Notes under the pieces: model-generated
Told to the model about the DNA's origin: nothing
Database searches by the model: none
Seen by the model: only the letters and a program-made list of their open reading frames with translations
Shown: in pieces, positions 24,019 through 32,700 of the stretch
How positions within the stretch are numbered: the stretch's first letter is position 1
Layout: the number at the start of each line of letters is the position of its first letter
Position numbers and translations under genes: made by a program
NCBI GenBank assembly: GCA_902826165.1
Contig: CADEDV010000003.1
Span: 117,178 to 150,041 of the forward strand
DNA: 32,864 bases
Reading direction: 5' to 3'
Source of the DNA: an uncultured Bacteroidota bacterium
GTDB taxonomy: Bacteria; Bacteroidota; Bacteroidia; Chitinophagales; Chitinophagaceae

Positions 24019-24774
24019 ATGTATTCATTAAAAGGTAAAGTAGCCATCGTTACAGGTGGCGCAAGAGATATCGGAAGACAGGCATCGTTGAAGCTGGCTG
24101 CGGCTGGTGCCAAAGTGTGCATCAATTATTTTGGTAATAAAGAACAGGCGGATGAAACCCGGCAAATGATTAAAGATGCTGGTGGTGAAGCTATCCTGGT
24201 ACAGGCCGATATGACAAAAGCGTCAGAAGTTAAAAAGGTAATTACTAGCTGTGTAGCGGCCTATGGGGAAACCATTCATATTCTGGTGAATGTAACCGGA
24301 GGTTTGATGGGCAGAAAAGTATTAGCAGACCTGGATGAAGAATTCTGGGATGCGGTTATGAATGTGAACCTGAAATCTGTCTACCTCGTTACCCGGGCAG
24401 TTGTTCCCCATATGACAGCCGGTGGGGCTATTGTTAATTTCAGTTCACAGGCGGCAAGAGATGGTGGTGGCTTTGGCGCATTGGCCTACTCTGCAGCAAA
24501 AGGTGGTGTGCTCACATTAACGAGGGGGCTGGCAAAAGAATTAGGACCTAAAGGTATCCGGGTCAACTGTGTTTCCCCGGGTATGATCAATACAACTTTC
24601 CATAACACATTTACCAAACCCGAAGTAAGAACCAATGTAGCAGCTGCTACCCCGTTAAGAAGAGAAGGGGAGGCAAGAGAAGTTGGTGACCTTGTATTGT
24701 ACCTGGCCAGTGATGCTTCTTCCTTTATCAATGGTGAAAGCGTTGAGATCAATGGCGGTACCTGGTTTGCATGA
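24019..24774 (+). CDS. SDR oxidoreductase, DehR-type (DEH reductase)
   Basis: A 251-residue short-chain dehydrogenase that probably reduces 4-deoxy-L-erythro-5-hexoseulose uronate (DEH) to 2-keto-3-deoxygluconate with NAD(P)H. The cofactor motif is VTGGARDIGR (residues 11-20), with Asp where most SDRs have small residues. The usual NNAG is replaced by NVTGG (91-95), as remembered for alginate-specific DEH reductases. The triad is S143, Y157 and K161 in FSSQAARDGGGFGALAYSAAK. It is the first gene of the plus-strand operon, and its stop overlaps an upstream in-frame ATG of the PL17 frame by 4 nt. A separate kduI/kduD route to the same product lies on the other arm. Confidence 0.82.
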   Translation: MYSLKGKVAIVTGGARDIGRQASLKLAAAGAKVCINYFGNKEQADETRQMIKDAGGEAILVQADMTKASEVKKVITSCVAAYGETIHILVNVTGGLMGRKVLADLDEEFWDAVMNVNLKSVYLVTRAVVPHMTAGGAIVNFSSQAARDGGGFGALAYSAAKGGVLTLTRGLAKELGPKGIRVNCVSPGMINTTFHNTFTKPEVRTNVAAATPLRREGEAREVGDLVLYLASDASSFINGESVEINGGTWFA

Positions 24775-24821
24775 TAAAGTCTGTACACTTTTTTAAAAGG
24801 CAACTAAATATACTTACTGTG

Positions 24822-27002
24822 ATGCGATTGCTGAAAATGATAGCCTTTCTTTTGTTTCCTGTTTTGCTGACTGCTCAGCATCCCATTACTTTTTTTACAA
24901 AAACAGAGGCTGCTGACGTTAAAAAAAGCCTGGCAAAATACCCCTTGTTAACCCAATCCTACAATGATATAAAGAAAGAAGTGGATGCCTGGGCCGGTAA
25001 AGATATTGATGTGCCTTTTCCAAAAGATCCTGCCGGTGGATATACGCATGATAAGCATAAGTATAATTATACACTGATATTTAACAGCGGTATTTTATAT
25101 AACCTGACCGGTGATATAAAATATGCCCGGCTGGTTAGAGGGGTATTATTAAAATATGCCACGTTAAATCCAACGCTTAAAAATCATCCGCAGGCAACCA
25201 GCAGTTCACCCGGCCGTATTTTCTGGCAGGCATTAAATGATGCGAACTGGTTAGTATATGCAGGCATGGCCTATGATCTTGTATATAATTCGCTTACTGC
25301 AGCCGAAAGAAAGGTTATCGAGGAAGGTGCATTCAAACCGGAAGTTGATTTTATTACCAAAGATCTGCAGACATGGTTTGATTTGATACATAATCATGGT
25401 GTCTGGGCCTGCGCAGGAGTGGGTATTGTTGGTATTGCTTCCGGCAACCGGGAGTATGTGGATATGGCATTGTACGGCACTAAAAAAAATGGAAAGAGCG
25501 GATTTATTGCTTTAATGGACGGATTATTCTCCCCTGATGGATATTATACGGAAGGCCCCTATTATACCCGGTATGCCATTCTCCCGTTTTATCTTTTTGC
25601 AACAGCACTGGACCATGCCCGGCCTTCTTTAAAAATATTTGAATACCGCAACCGCATTTTACAAAAAGCATTAATGTCGGGTTTGCAGCAAACCAACCTC
25701 GATGGAACTTTTTTTGCGCTGAATGATGCACTGAAGGAAAAAGATTATACCAGTAACGAATTGGTTACAGCAGTTAATACCGCCTGGGATATTTACGGAA
25801 AGGATAATGGCCTGATGCTGGTAGCTAAAAAGCAGGGACGGGTAGTGCTGAATAAAGGAGGCGTTTCTATTGCAGCAGCCATCACTGCTGCGAAAACAAC
25901 TTCCTCATTTTATCCTTACCGCACGGTTGAATATACTATTGGGAGTAAAGGCGATGAAGGAGGTGTGAGCCTGTTAAGAAGCGGGAAAGAAAAAGATCTG
26001 ACCACATTGATATATAAATACTCATCGCATGGTCTTTCACATGGTCACTATGATAAGCTTACTTACAATCTGTACGATAAGGGTAATGAAATATTAACTG
26101 ATTATGGAGCTGTTCGTTTTATCGGGATAGAACAAAAATATGGTGGCCGCTATTTACCGGAGACGAAAGGATATGCAGCCCAGACAATTGCCCATAATAC
26201 AATCGTAGTTGACGAGAAAAGCCATTTTGACGGTAAGGAATCAGTTGCAGAGCAGTTTCATTCAGAAAAATTATTCAGCAGCATCAGCAACCCTGCTGTG
26301 CAGGTGGTGGCAGCCAAGGAGGAGAATGCTTACAAAGGAGTGAAGTTGCAGCGGACTGTTTATATGATCTGGTTGCCGGAAGGCCGTAAGCTGCTGGCAG
26401 ATATATTTAATACAACCAGTTCCGAAGAACATCAGTACGATCTTCCTTTTCATTATAATGGTCAGCTTATCAGTACTTCTGTAAAATACGACCCGTACAC
26501 TAACCGGCAAGAGCCTTTGGGCAAAAAGAATGGTTACCAGTTTTTATGGAAAGAAGCGGAAGCGACTATTGCAGACAGTATGGTTCAGCTAACCTTCCTG
26601 AATGATCGGACATATTATACGATCTCTTCGCTGGTGCAGGGCCCGGCGCAGGTTTTCTTTACCCGCTCCGGTGCTAATGACCCCAATTTCAACCTCCGTC
26701 ATGAACCAGCTATGATCATTCGTAAAAAGGGAATGAGGCAATCCTTTATCAGTCTAACGGAGATCCATGGAAATTTCGATCCGGTCCTGGAGTTCTCCAC
26801 CAGCTCTTATTCATCCGTCAAACAAATAAAATGGCTACAGCAGGATGAACAATATTCTGTTGCAGAGATTCAGGTAAATGATAAAAAATTAATTATCGCA
26901 CAGCTGAATAAAGATTTTGACTCAAAGAAAGTTCATTCAATAGCGGGAATTTCATGGACAGGCCCTTTTGCTGTCTTTTATAATGGTGTAAAAATGAACT
27001 AA
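24822..27002 (+). CDS. Polysaccharide lyase family 17, oligoalginate lyase
   Basis: A 726-residue exolytic lyase that releases unsaturated monouronate from alginate oligomers in the periplasm. It has a signal peptide (MRLLKMIAFLLFPVLLTAQ), an alpha/alpha-toroid N-terminal domain, and a C-terminal heparinase II/III-like beta-sandwich. With the ATG at 24822, residues recalled as catalytic in Saccharophagus Alg17C (N201, H202, Y258, Y450) all fall at -10: N191, H192, Y248 and Y440. Zinc-binding SHGLSHGHYDKL lies at about 402-413. An upstream in-frame ATG (24771) would add 17 residues and overlap the reductase stop by 4 nt. The shorter form has the more ordinary signal peptide, but coupling makes the longer start possible. 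Confidence 0.9.
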   Translation: MRLLKMIAFLLFPVLLTAQHPITFFTKTEAADVKKSLAKYPLLTQSYNDIKKEVDAWAGKDIDVPFPKDPAGGYTHDKHKYNYTLIFNSGILYNLTGDIKYARLVRGVLLKYATLNPTLKNHPQATSSSPGRIFWQALNDANWLVYAGMAYDLVYNSLTAAERKVIEEGAFKPEVDFITKDLQTWFDLIHNHGVWACAGVGIVGIASGNREYVDMALYGTKKNGKSGFIALMDGLFSPDGYYTEGPYYTRYAILPFYLFATALDHARPSLKIFEYRNRILQKALMSGLQQTNLDGTFFALNDALKEKDYTSNELVTAVNTAWDIYGKDNGLMLVAKKQGRVVLNKGGVSIAAAITAAKTTSSFYPYRTVEYTIGSKGDEGGVSLLRSGKEKDLTTLIYKYSSHGLSHGHYDKLTYNLYDKGNEILTDYGAVRFIGIEQKYGGRYLPETKGYAAQTIAHNTIVVDEKSHFDGKESVAEQFHSEKLFSSISNPAVQVVAAKEENAYKGVKLQRTVYMIWLPEGRKLLADIFNTTSSEEHQYDLPFHYNGQLISTSVKYDPYTNRQEPLGKKNGYQFLWKEAEATIADSMVQLTFLNDRTYYTISSLVQGPAQVFFTRSGANDPNFNLRHEPAMIIRKKGMRQSFISLTEIHGNFDPVLEFSTSSYSSVKQIKWLQQDEQYSVAEIQVNDKKLIIAQLNKDFDSKKVHSIAGISWTGPFAVFYNGVKMN

Positions 27003-27042
27003 ACAGGCACCAAACAATATAAAAACTTATAAAAAGAAAGAA

Positions 27043-27396
27043 ATGGGAACAACTGAAACGGTGAAAGCATTTATTGAAAATGCTGAAACACCCTGGCAGG
27101 AGATGGACAAAGGAATACGCAGAAAAATCATGGCCTGGGATGACAGGCTGATGGTGGTTAAAGTTGAATTCCAGGTGGGTGCAATCGGGCAACTGCATCA
27201 GCACCATCATACACAGATCACTCACATTGAAAGTGGTGTGTTTGAAGTGGAGATAGGGGACGAGAAAAAAATACTCAAAGGGGGAGATGCATTTTACATC
27301 CCGCCCAATATAATGCACGGTGCTGTTTGTCTTGAAGCAGGGGTACTGATCGACGTATTCAGCCCGATGAGAGAGGATTTTATCGAAAATAAATAA
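27043..27396 (+). CDS. kdgF: KdgF-like cupin, unsaturated uronate lineariser
   Basis: A 117-residue single-domain cupin without signal peptide. KdgF opens 4,5-unsaturated monouronates released by lyases into the linear 4-deoxy-5-keto form, otherwise a slow spontaneous step. Metal ligands are H52, H54 and Q58 in LHQHHHTQITH, and H92 in PPNIMHGAV. The Asp-x-Phe...Arg set described for Yersinia KdgF appears as D104, F106 and R110 in LIDVFSPMRED. It sits between PL17 and the beta-helix gene (40 and 10 nt gaps), exactly where its substrate and product enzymes would place it. Small cupins are hard to assign without context, but here context and motifs agree. Confidence 0.86.
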   Translation: MGTTETVKAFIENAETPWQEMDKGIRRKIMAWDDRLMVVKVEFQVGAIGQLHQHHHTQITHIESGVFEVEIGDEKKILKGGDAFYIPPNIMHGAVCLEAGVLIDVFSPMREDFIENK

Positions 27397-27406
27397 TACG
27401 CAGAGC

Positions 27407-28432
27407 ATGCAGCGGTTCATTCACATACTTTTTTGGTTCATCCTGGTGAGTTGTAATAAAAATATTACAACTGTGCCTGCTGTTCCTGTAACTCCGCCAC
27501 CCGCAGGCAGTGAAAGAATTGTGAATGTATTTACCGCAGTACAACTGAAGGAAGCTTTGCTTAATGCATTGCCTGGCGATGAGATCATCATGGCAGATGG
27601 CGTTTACAAAGGCAAGTTCGTTATTGAAGCCGCTGTCAGCGGCACTGCTGCAAAGCCTATACTGCTCCGCGGCAGCCGTAATGTGATCCTTGATGCAGAA
27701 AATATCAATACCGGTTATGTATTATATCTCCAGGCCAGTTACTGGAAATTAAAGGGGGTCACTCTTACAAATGGGTTAAAGGGCATTATGGCCGATGGGG
27801 CAAGATATTGTGTGATTGATAGTATTAAAGTGCATATGATCGGGGAAGAGGGAATTCACCTGCGCAAATTCAGTTCACAGAACATTATTCAGCGTACAGA
27901 AGTAACAAATGTTGGATTGAAAACACCTGATTACGGCGAAGGAATCTATATCGGATCTGCAAAAAGTAATTGGGCCACGTATACCAACGGCCTGCCAGAT
28001 AACTGTGATTCCAATAAAGTATTGAATAACAAGATTGGCCCGGCCATCACGGCTGAATGTATTGATGTGAAAGAAGGAACGACCGGCGGATTGATCAGTG
28101 GTAACAATTTTGATGCAACGGGTATTACCGGGGCAAACAGTGGCGATAGTTGGATGGATGTGAAAGGAAACAACTATCTCATAGAGAATAATACCGGCTT
28201 TAACCCCGGCGGCTCCATTTTTAAAGATGGTTACCAGGTTCATGTGGCGTATCCGGGATGGGGCAACAATAATGTGTTCAGGAATAATATATGTGCGGTG
28301 AATGCTTCCGGGTACGGGTTCAATATCCAGTTGAGCGGAAGTAACGGGACAACAACAGGCAATAAGGTATACAGTAATAATTCAGTAACAGGTGCAACAT
28401 CCGGAGTGGCTAACATTCCGTTGAGCAACTAA
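27407..28432 (+). CDS. Right-handed beta-helix lipoprotein, putative polysaccharide lyase
   Basis: A 341-residue surface or periplasmic lipoprotein (signal HILFWFILVSC, acylated Cys16, then a Pro/Thr-rich linker). From about residue 37 it opens like PL6/chondroitinase B proteins (LPGDEIIMADGVYKGKF, then KPILLRGSRNVILD) and continues as a parallel beta-helix. Unusually strict motifs are YGEGIYIGSAKSNW (176-189), TAECIDVKEGTTGG (215-228) and DSWMDVKGNNY (247-257). E217 and K222 keep the E-x4-K spacing of the PL6 E233/K238 pair. Candidate catalytic residues are K222, K253, H151 and R153. It lacks the C-terminal domain of the larger PL6 enzyme. A lyase role is inferred from fold and operon position. 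A substrate-binding role is the alternative. Confidence 0.72.
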   Translation: MQRFIHILFWFILVSCNKNITTVPAVPVTPPPAGSERIVNVFTAVQLKEALLNALPGDEIIMADGVYKGKFVIEAAVSGTAAKPILLRGSRNVILDAENINTGYVLYLQASYWKLKGVTLTNGLKGIMADGARYCVIDSIKVHMIGEEGIHLRKFSSQNIIQRTEVTNVGLKTPDYGEGIYIGSAKSNWATYTNGLPDNCDSNKVLNNKIGPAITAECIDVKEGTTGGLISGNNFDATGITGANSGDSWMDVKGNNYLIENNTGFNPGGSIFKDGYQVHVAYPGWGNNNVFRNNICAVNASGYGFNIQLSGSNGTTTGNKVYSNNSVTGATSGVANIPLSN

Positions 28433-28442
28433 ACGAACCGGG

Positions 28443-29720
28443 ATGAAGCTAAAAGGACTCAGGTGGTATATTATCGGGCTCATCGGGCTGGCAACGATCA
28501 TTAATTATATTGACCGTACGGCCATCAATATACTCTGGCCTTATATCCATAAGGATTTTGGTATCTCCGAAGCAGACAGCAAAGACTCACTGAAACTGAT
28601 CACTACTTTTTTTATGATTGCCTATGCGATTGGTCAAACAGTAACCGGCAAACTGATGGACGCCATCGGTACCCGTCTGGGTTTTGTTGTATCAATTGTG
28701 GGATGGAGTATTTCTATTGCCCTGCATGCGTTAGCTAAAACACTGGGTTCATTCAATATATTCCGGTTCTTCCTGGGATTAAGCGAAGCTGGTAACTGGC
28801 CCGGTGCTGCTAAAAGTAATGCCGAGTGGTTCCCGGCAAAAGAAAGAGCTATTGCACAGGGCATTTTTGGTGCCGGGGCTTCATTGGGCTCTGTTGTAGC
28901 TGCTCCTTTCATCGCTTATTTATATGTCGCTTTTGGCTGGAAGATGACATTTGTGGGCATTGGTATATTGGGATTATTATGGATTATTCCCTGGATAGTT
29001 ATTAATAAAAACACACCCGATAAACATCCCTGGATCACCAAAGAGGAGCAGGACCATATTTTACAATCTGCTAATAACAAAGCCACAGCTCCTGTCGCAA
29101 CGGAGATATATTCCTGGAAGCAATTACTGGGCTTCAAAAATACATGGGCTGTTATTTCTTCCCGCTTCTTTATTGATCCTGTTTGGTGGATGTTTGTTAC
29201 CTGGCTGCCTTTCTTCTTGAAAGAAAATTTTGGATTTGATATCAAACAAGTGGGTGCTTTTGCCTGGGTACCGTTTCTGTTCGCTGCGATAGGTGGATTA
29301 GCCGGCGGTTTTTTCTCTTCGGTACAGATTAAAAAAGGGAAAGCTGCTGTTATTGCCCGGAAAAACGCTATCAGTATCGGTAGTGTGATCATGCTGATCT
29401 CCCTGGGAAGTATTGCTTTTTTCCTCGATCAACTCAAAGAGCAACCTGGTGTAGCCATCGCATTGATCAGTTCAACGCTGTTTGGTTTTCAATTCCTGAT
29501 CAACAACCTGCAAACATTACCCGGTGATTATTTCCATGGTAAAAATGTAGGTACGGTGGCAGGTATGGGAGGAACATCAGCAGTGGCCGGCACACTGATC
29601 GTTACCTGGCTGGTGCCTGTATTAACAAAAACCAGTTACACATCATTTTTCCTGATGGCAGCCCTGCTGGTGCCGTTGTCATGGATATGTATCATGTTCA
29701 TTGTATCAAAACGAAAATAA
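28443..29720 (+). CDS. MFS transporter, anion:cation symporter family (ExuT-like)
   Basis: A 425-residue inner-membrane carrier with 12 predicted spans. The first loop has NYIDRTAINILWPYIHKDFG, the signature of hexuronate/glucarate-type transporters (family 2.A.1.14). GRL-type MFS motif GKLMDAIGTRLGF lies after span 2. The substrate-region motif GLSEAGNWPGAAKSNAEWFP is characteristic of ExuT relatives. It would import linear DEH or an unsaturated monouronate in symport with protons. The gene starts 10 nt after the beta-helix gene and is the only transporter in the locus. No SusC/SusD pair is present in the window. Confidence 0.92.
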   Translation: MKLKGLRWYIIGLIGLATIINYIDRTAINILWPYIHKDFGISEADSKDSLKLITTFFMIAYAIGQTVTGKLMDAIGTRLGFVVSIVGWSISIALHALAKTLGSFNIFRFFLGLSEAGNWPGAAKSNAEWFPAKERAIAQGIFGAGASLGSVVAAPFIAYLYVAFGWKMTFVGIGILGLLWIIPWIVINKNTPDKHPWITKEEQDHILQSANNKATAPVATEIYSWKQLLGFKNTWAVISSRFFIDPVWWMFVTWLPFFLKENFGFDIKQVGAFAWVPFLFAAIGGLAGGFFSSVQIKKGKAAVIARKNAISIGSVIMLISLGSIAFFLDQLKEQPGVAIALISSTLFGFQFLINNLQTLPGDYFHGKNVGTVAGMGGTSAVAGTLIVTWLVPVLTKTSYTSFFLMAALLVPLSWICIMFIVSKRK

Positions 29721-29750
29721 AGCCAAACAAAACGATTTAAACGCCGCAAT

Positions 29751-32700
29751 ATGAAAAGAATATTATTTACCATGCTGCTGTCACTGTTTGCAACATTGTT
29801 ATACAGCCAGACAACATATTATTGGGTAGGTGGCACTGCTCCCACAACAAGTATTACAATTGGGACTAACTGGAATACTTCCTTGGATGGCCTGGGCAGT
29901 ACCCGTCCTTCTTCTTCAGGGGCCACGGATATTCTTGTTTTTGATGGAACCAATGTGGCCGGAACTGTGCCTGCAACAGGCCCCGTTACAGTATTGGCAA
30001 ACGGAAGTATCACCTGCGGGCAACTGAAATTTGTGAATAATGCGGCTATCAGTTTTGTAAGGGCTACTACCGGCACCAGTACAATGACAATCAGCGGCGG
30101 AACAGGAGATGATTTTGTTGTTGAAGCCGGTGCTTCGTTTTCAGTTCCTGTTACTACCACCGGAAGTTTACGCTTTGCCATGGGTGCTGCGAACACAGGA
30201 AGAGTAAGCGGTACAATGAGTATCACCACTACACAGCAATTCAGATTTGATAATACCACCACAGGTTTAGCAGGGGCATTTATTTTCAGCAGTGGCTCAA
30301 GCTTTACAACCAACATTACTTCAGCTTCTTCTTCCTATGCTTTTGGAAGCGGCACCCAATCCAGTGAAAAATGGGTGGTTTTTGAAGATGGGGCACATTT
30401 ATATTATAATGGAGGTTATAGCCCGATGGGGGGTACATCCACGTATTCAGCTATTGATTTTAAGCCGGGCAGCTTCTGGCATCATCGTGCTAACAACGGA
30501 ACAGGGTCATTTGTAAACAGGAAAGGATTTGGGAATTTTATTGTAGAGAATAATGCAACCTTAACCGCAGACGGGCCCGTTTACCGTATCAATAACCTTA
30601 CGGTGGAAGCAGGAAGCAGCTTCATTACTCATACGTCCGGCCAAACTGCTGTTATGGGAAATATTGTTGTAGATGGAACTTTGTCTTCCCCGGTGGCTGC
30701 TGCCAATGAATTGATCCTGGCTGGTGATGCCACACAAACAATCTCAGGAACCGGCTCCATGAATATAGCCAGTTTGATTGTTGGTGACCGGTCATCTGTT
30801 GTTTTAAATAAGAGTATTGGTGTCGATCAGCAGGTGATTGTAAATGGCAAACTGAATTTTGGCACTAACCAGTTAACCGGTAGTGCCGGCTTTACTGCAG
30901 AGGGAGTTATATCAGCAGTTGCCGGTACCGGAACTACTGTTGCAGGCAGCTACCAGCTGACCGGAAATACAACGATCCCTGCTACAGCAAGAGGGCAATC
31001 GATCAGTGGTGCAGGTATTGCACCCAATACTACTATCGTTTCTTTCTCTGTTACAAATGATACGATCTATCTTTCTAATCCTTTAACGGCTTCGGCTACA
31101 GGGGTTACCATTACAGTTACTACAGGCGGAGCCACTTTAGAAACTGCGAATGCAAGTGGTTTTGATCCGGCAACAGGTTCGGCTGCCGTAAGCGGTAATA
31201 AAACATATAAGGATAGCATCAATTATATCATCAATGCCGCTACCAGCATACCGTTTGGTGTTTCAACGGGATCGGCGGCCACTTCTGTGCATGCAGGTTT
31301 TGCCGCCATTAATGCAGCTGTAACCACAAACCTGGGAATTTCTCTCAACGAGTATCTTTCGCTGAATGGGAAATTGACATTACGCCCTTCGGATACTGTT
31401 CATATTCTGAGCGGTGCTGTAATCAATGGTACTTTCAATGCCTCGAACTATATCGCTACTGATTACAATACAACAACAGGACTGCAAAGTATTGTACAAT
31501 ACGACGGGGCTGTTTCAGCAGTCACTTTACCGGTCGGTACAGTTAGTTATTATTTACCTGTTACGATAACACCTGCAGGCGCATCTGATTTTGCCGTGGC
31601 AGTTTTTGAAGGCATTACCACCAACGCTGCTGTAAACGGTACTCCATTAACCCCGGTACAAAAACAAACTGTTGTCAATGCGGTCTGGAATATCAACCGG
31701 CTCGCCGGTTCTGGCAATGCAGATTTGCAATTAGGATGGGCTGCTGCCCTGGAAGGATCTACATTTACAACATTGCCTTCCACGGATATTGGTGTAATTA
31801 TCAATAACGGTTCATCATGGAGTTTGCCGGTGGGCACCGGCGATAATACCGCTAATACGGCATTAGCCGCTGTCAGCAGTTTCGGCTCCTTCAGTGCGGG
31901 GGCTGTTCCTCCAACACAGCCTTTCGTCTTCAACCCTATCCCGGTAAAAACTTATGGAGATGCAGACTTTAACGGAGGAGCCACCAGTTTGAATACCACG
32001 CAACCGATTATTTACTCAAGCAGTGATCCTGCTGTTGCAACAATTGTGAATGGCGATATTCATATCGTTGGTGCCGGTATTGCTGATATTACGGCTTCAC
32101 AGGCCAGCGACGGTTTTTACCCGGCGGCAAGTGTTTCCCGGACACTGACGGTGAACAAGGCTGCTTTGATTATTACAGCAGATAATAAATTAAAATTTGA
32201 AGGACAGGCTAACCCGGTGCTTACAGCTTCTTATACTGGGTTTGTATTGAATGAAACGGCTGCTGTGTTACTTACTCCTGCTGTGCTAACCACTACAGCT
32301 GTATTGACATCCCTTCCCGGCACTTATCCCATAAACGTTAGCGGAGCTACATCCGGCAATTACGATATCAGTTTTGTAAACGGGGTGCTGACAGTGCAGG
32401 CGAAGCAAAACCAAACAATTACTTTTAATGCCATTCCAACAAAAACTTATGGTAATGCAGACTTTGCTACAGGTGGCAGCAGCACGAACAATACGATACC
32501 GGTAACCTATACCAGCAGCAATACCGGAGTAGCTACTATTATCGGAAGTGCTATTCATATTGTTGGTGCAGGCACTTCTGTTATAACAGCTTCACAAGCC
32601 GGTAATGAAGGTTATTTTCCTGCAACAGATGTTACAAGAACTTTGACCGTGAATAAAGTTAACCTGACTGTAAGAGTAAGGGATACAACAAAAGTGGAAG

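Noticed and set aside
29819-30316. Minus-strand frame across the start of the large repeat protein
   Set aside because: Composition is Val/Pro/Ala-rich with no motif, as expected for the antisense of a Thr/Gly-rich coding region.
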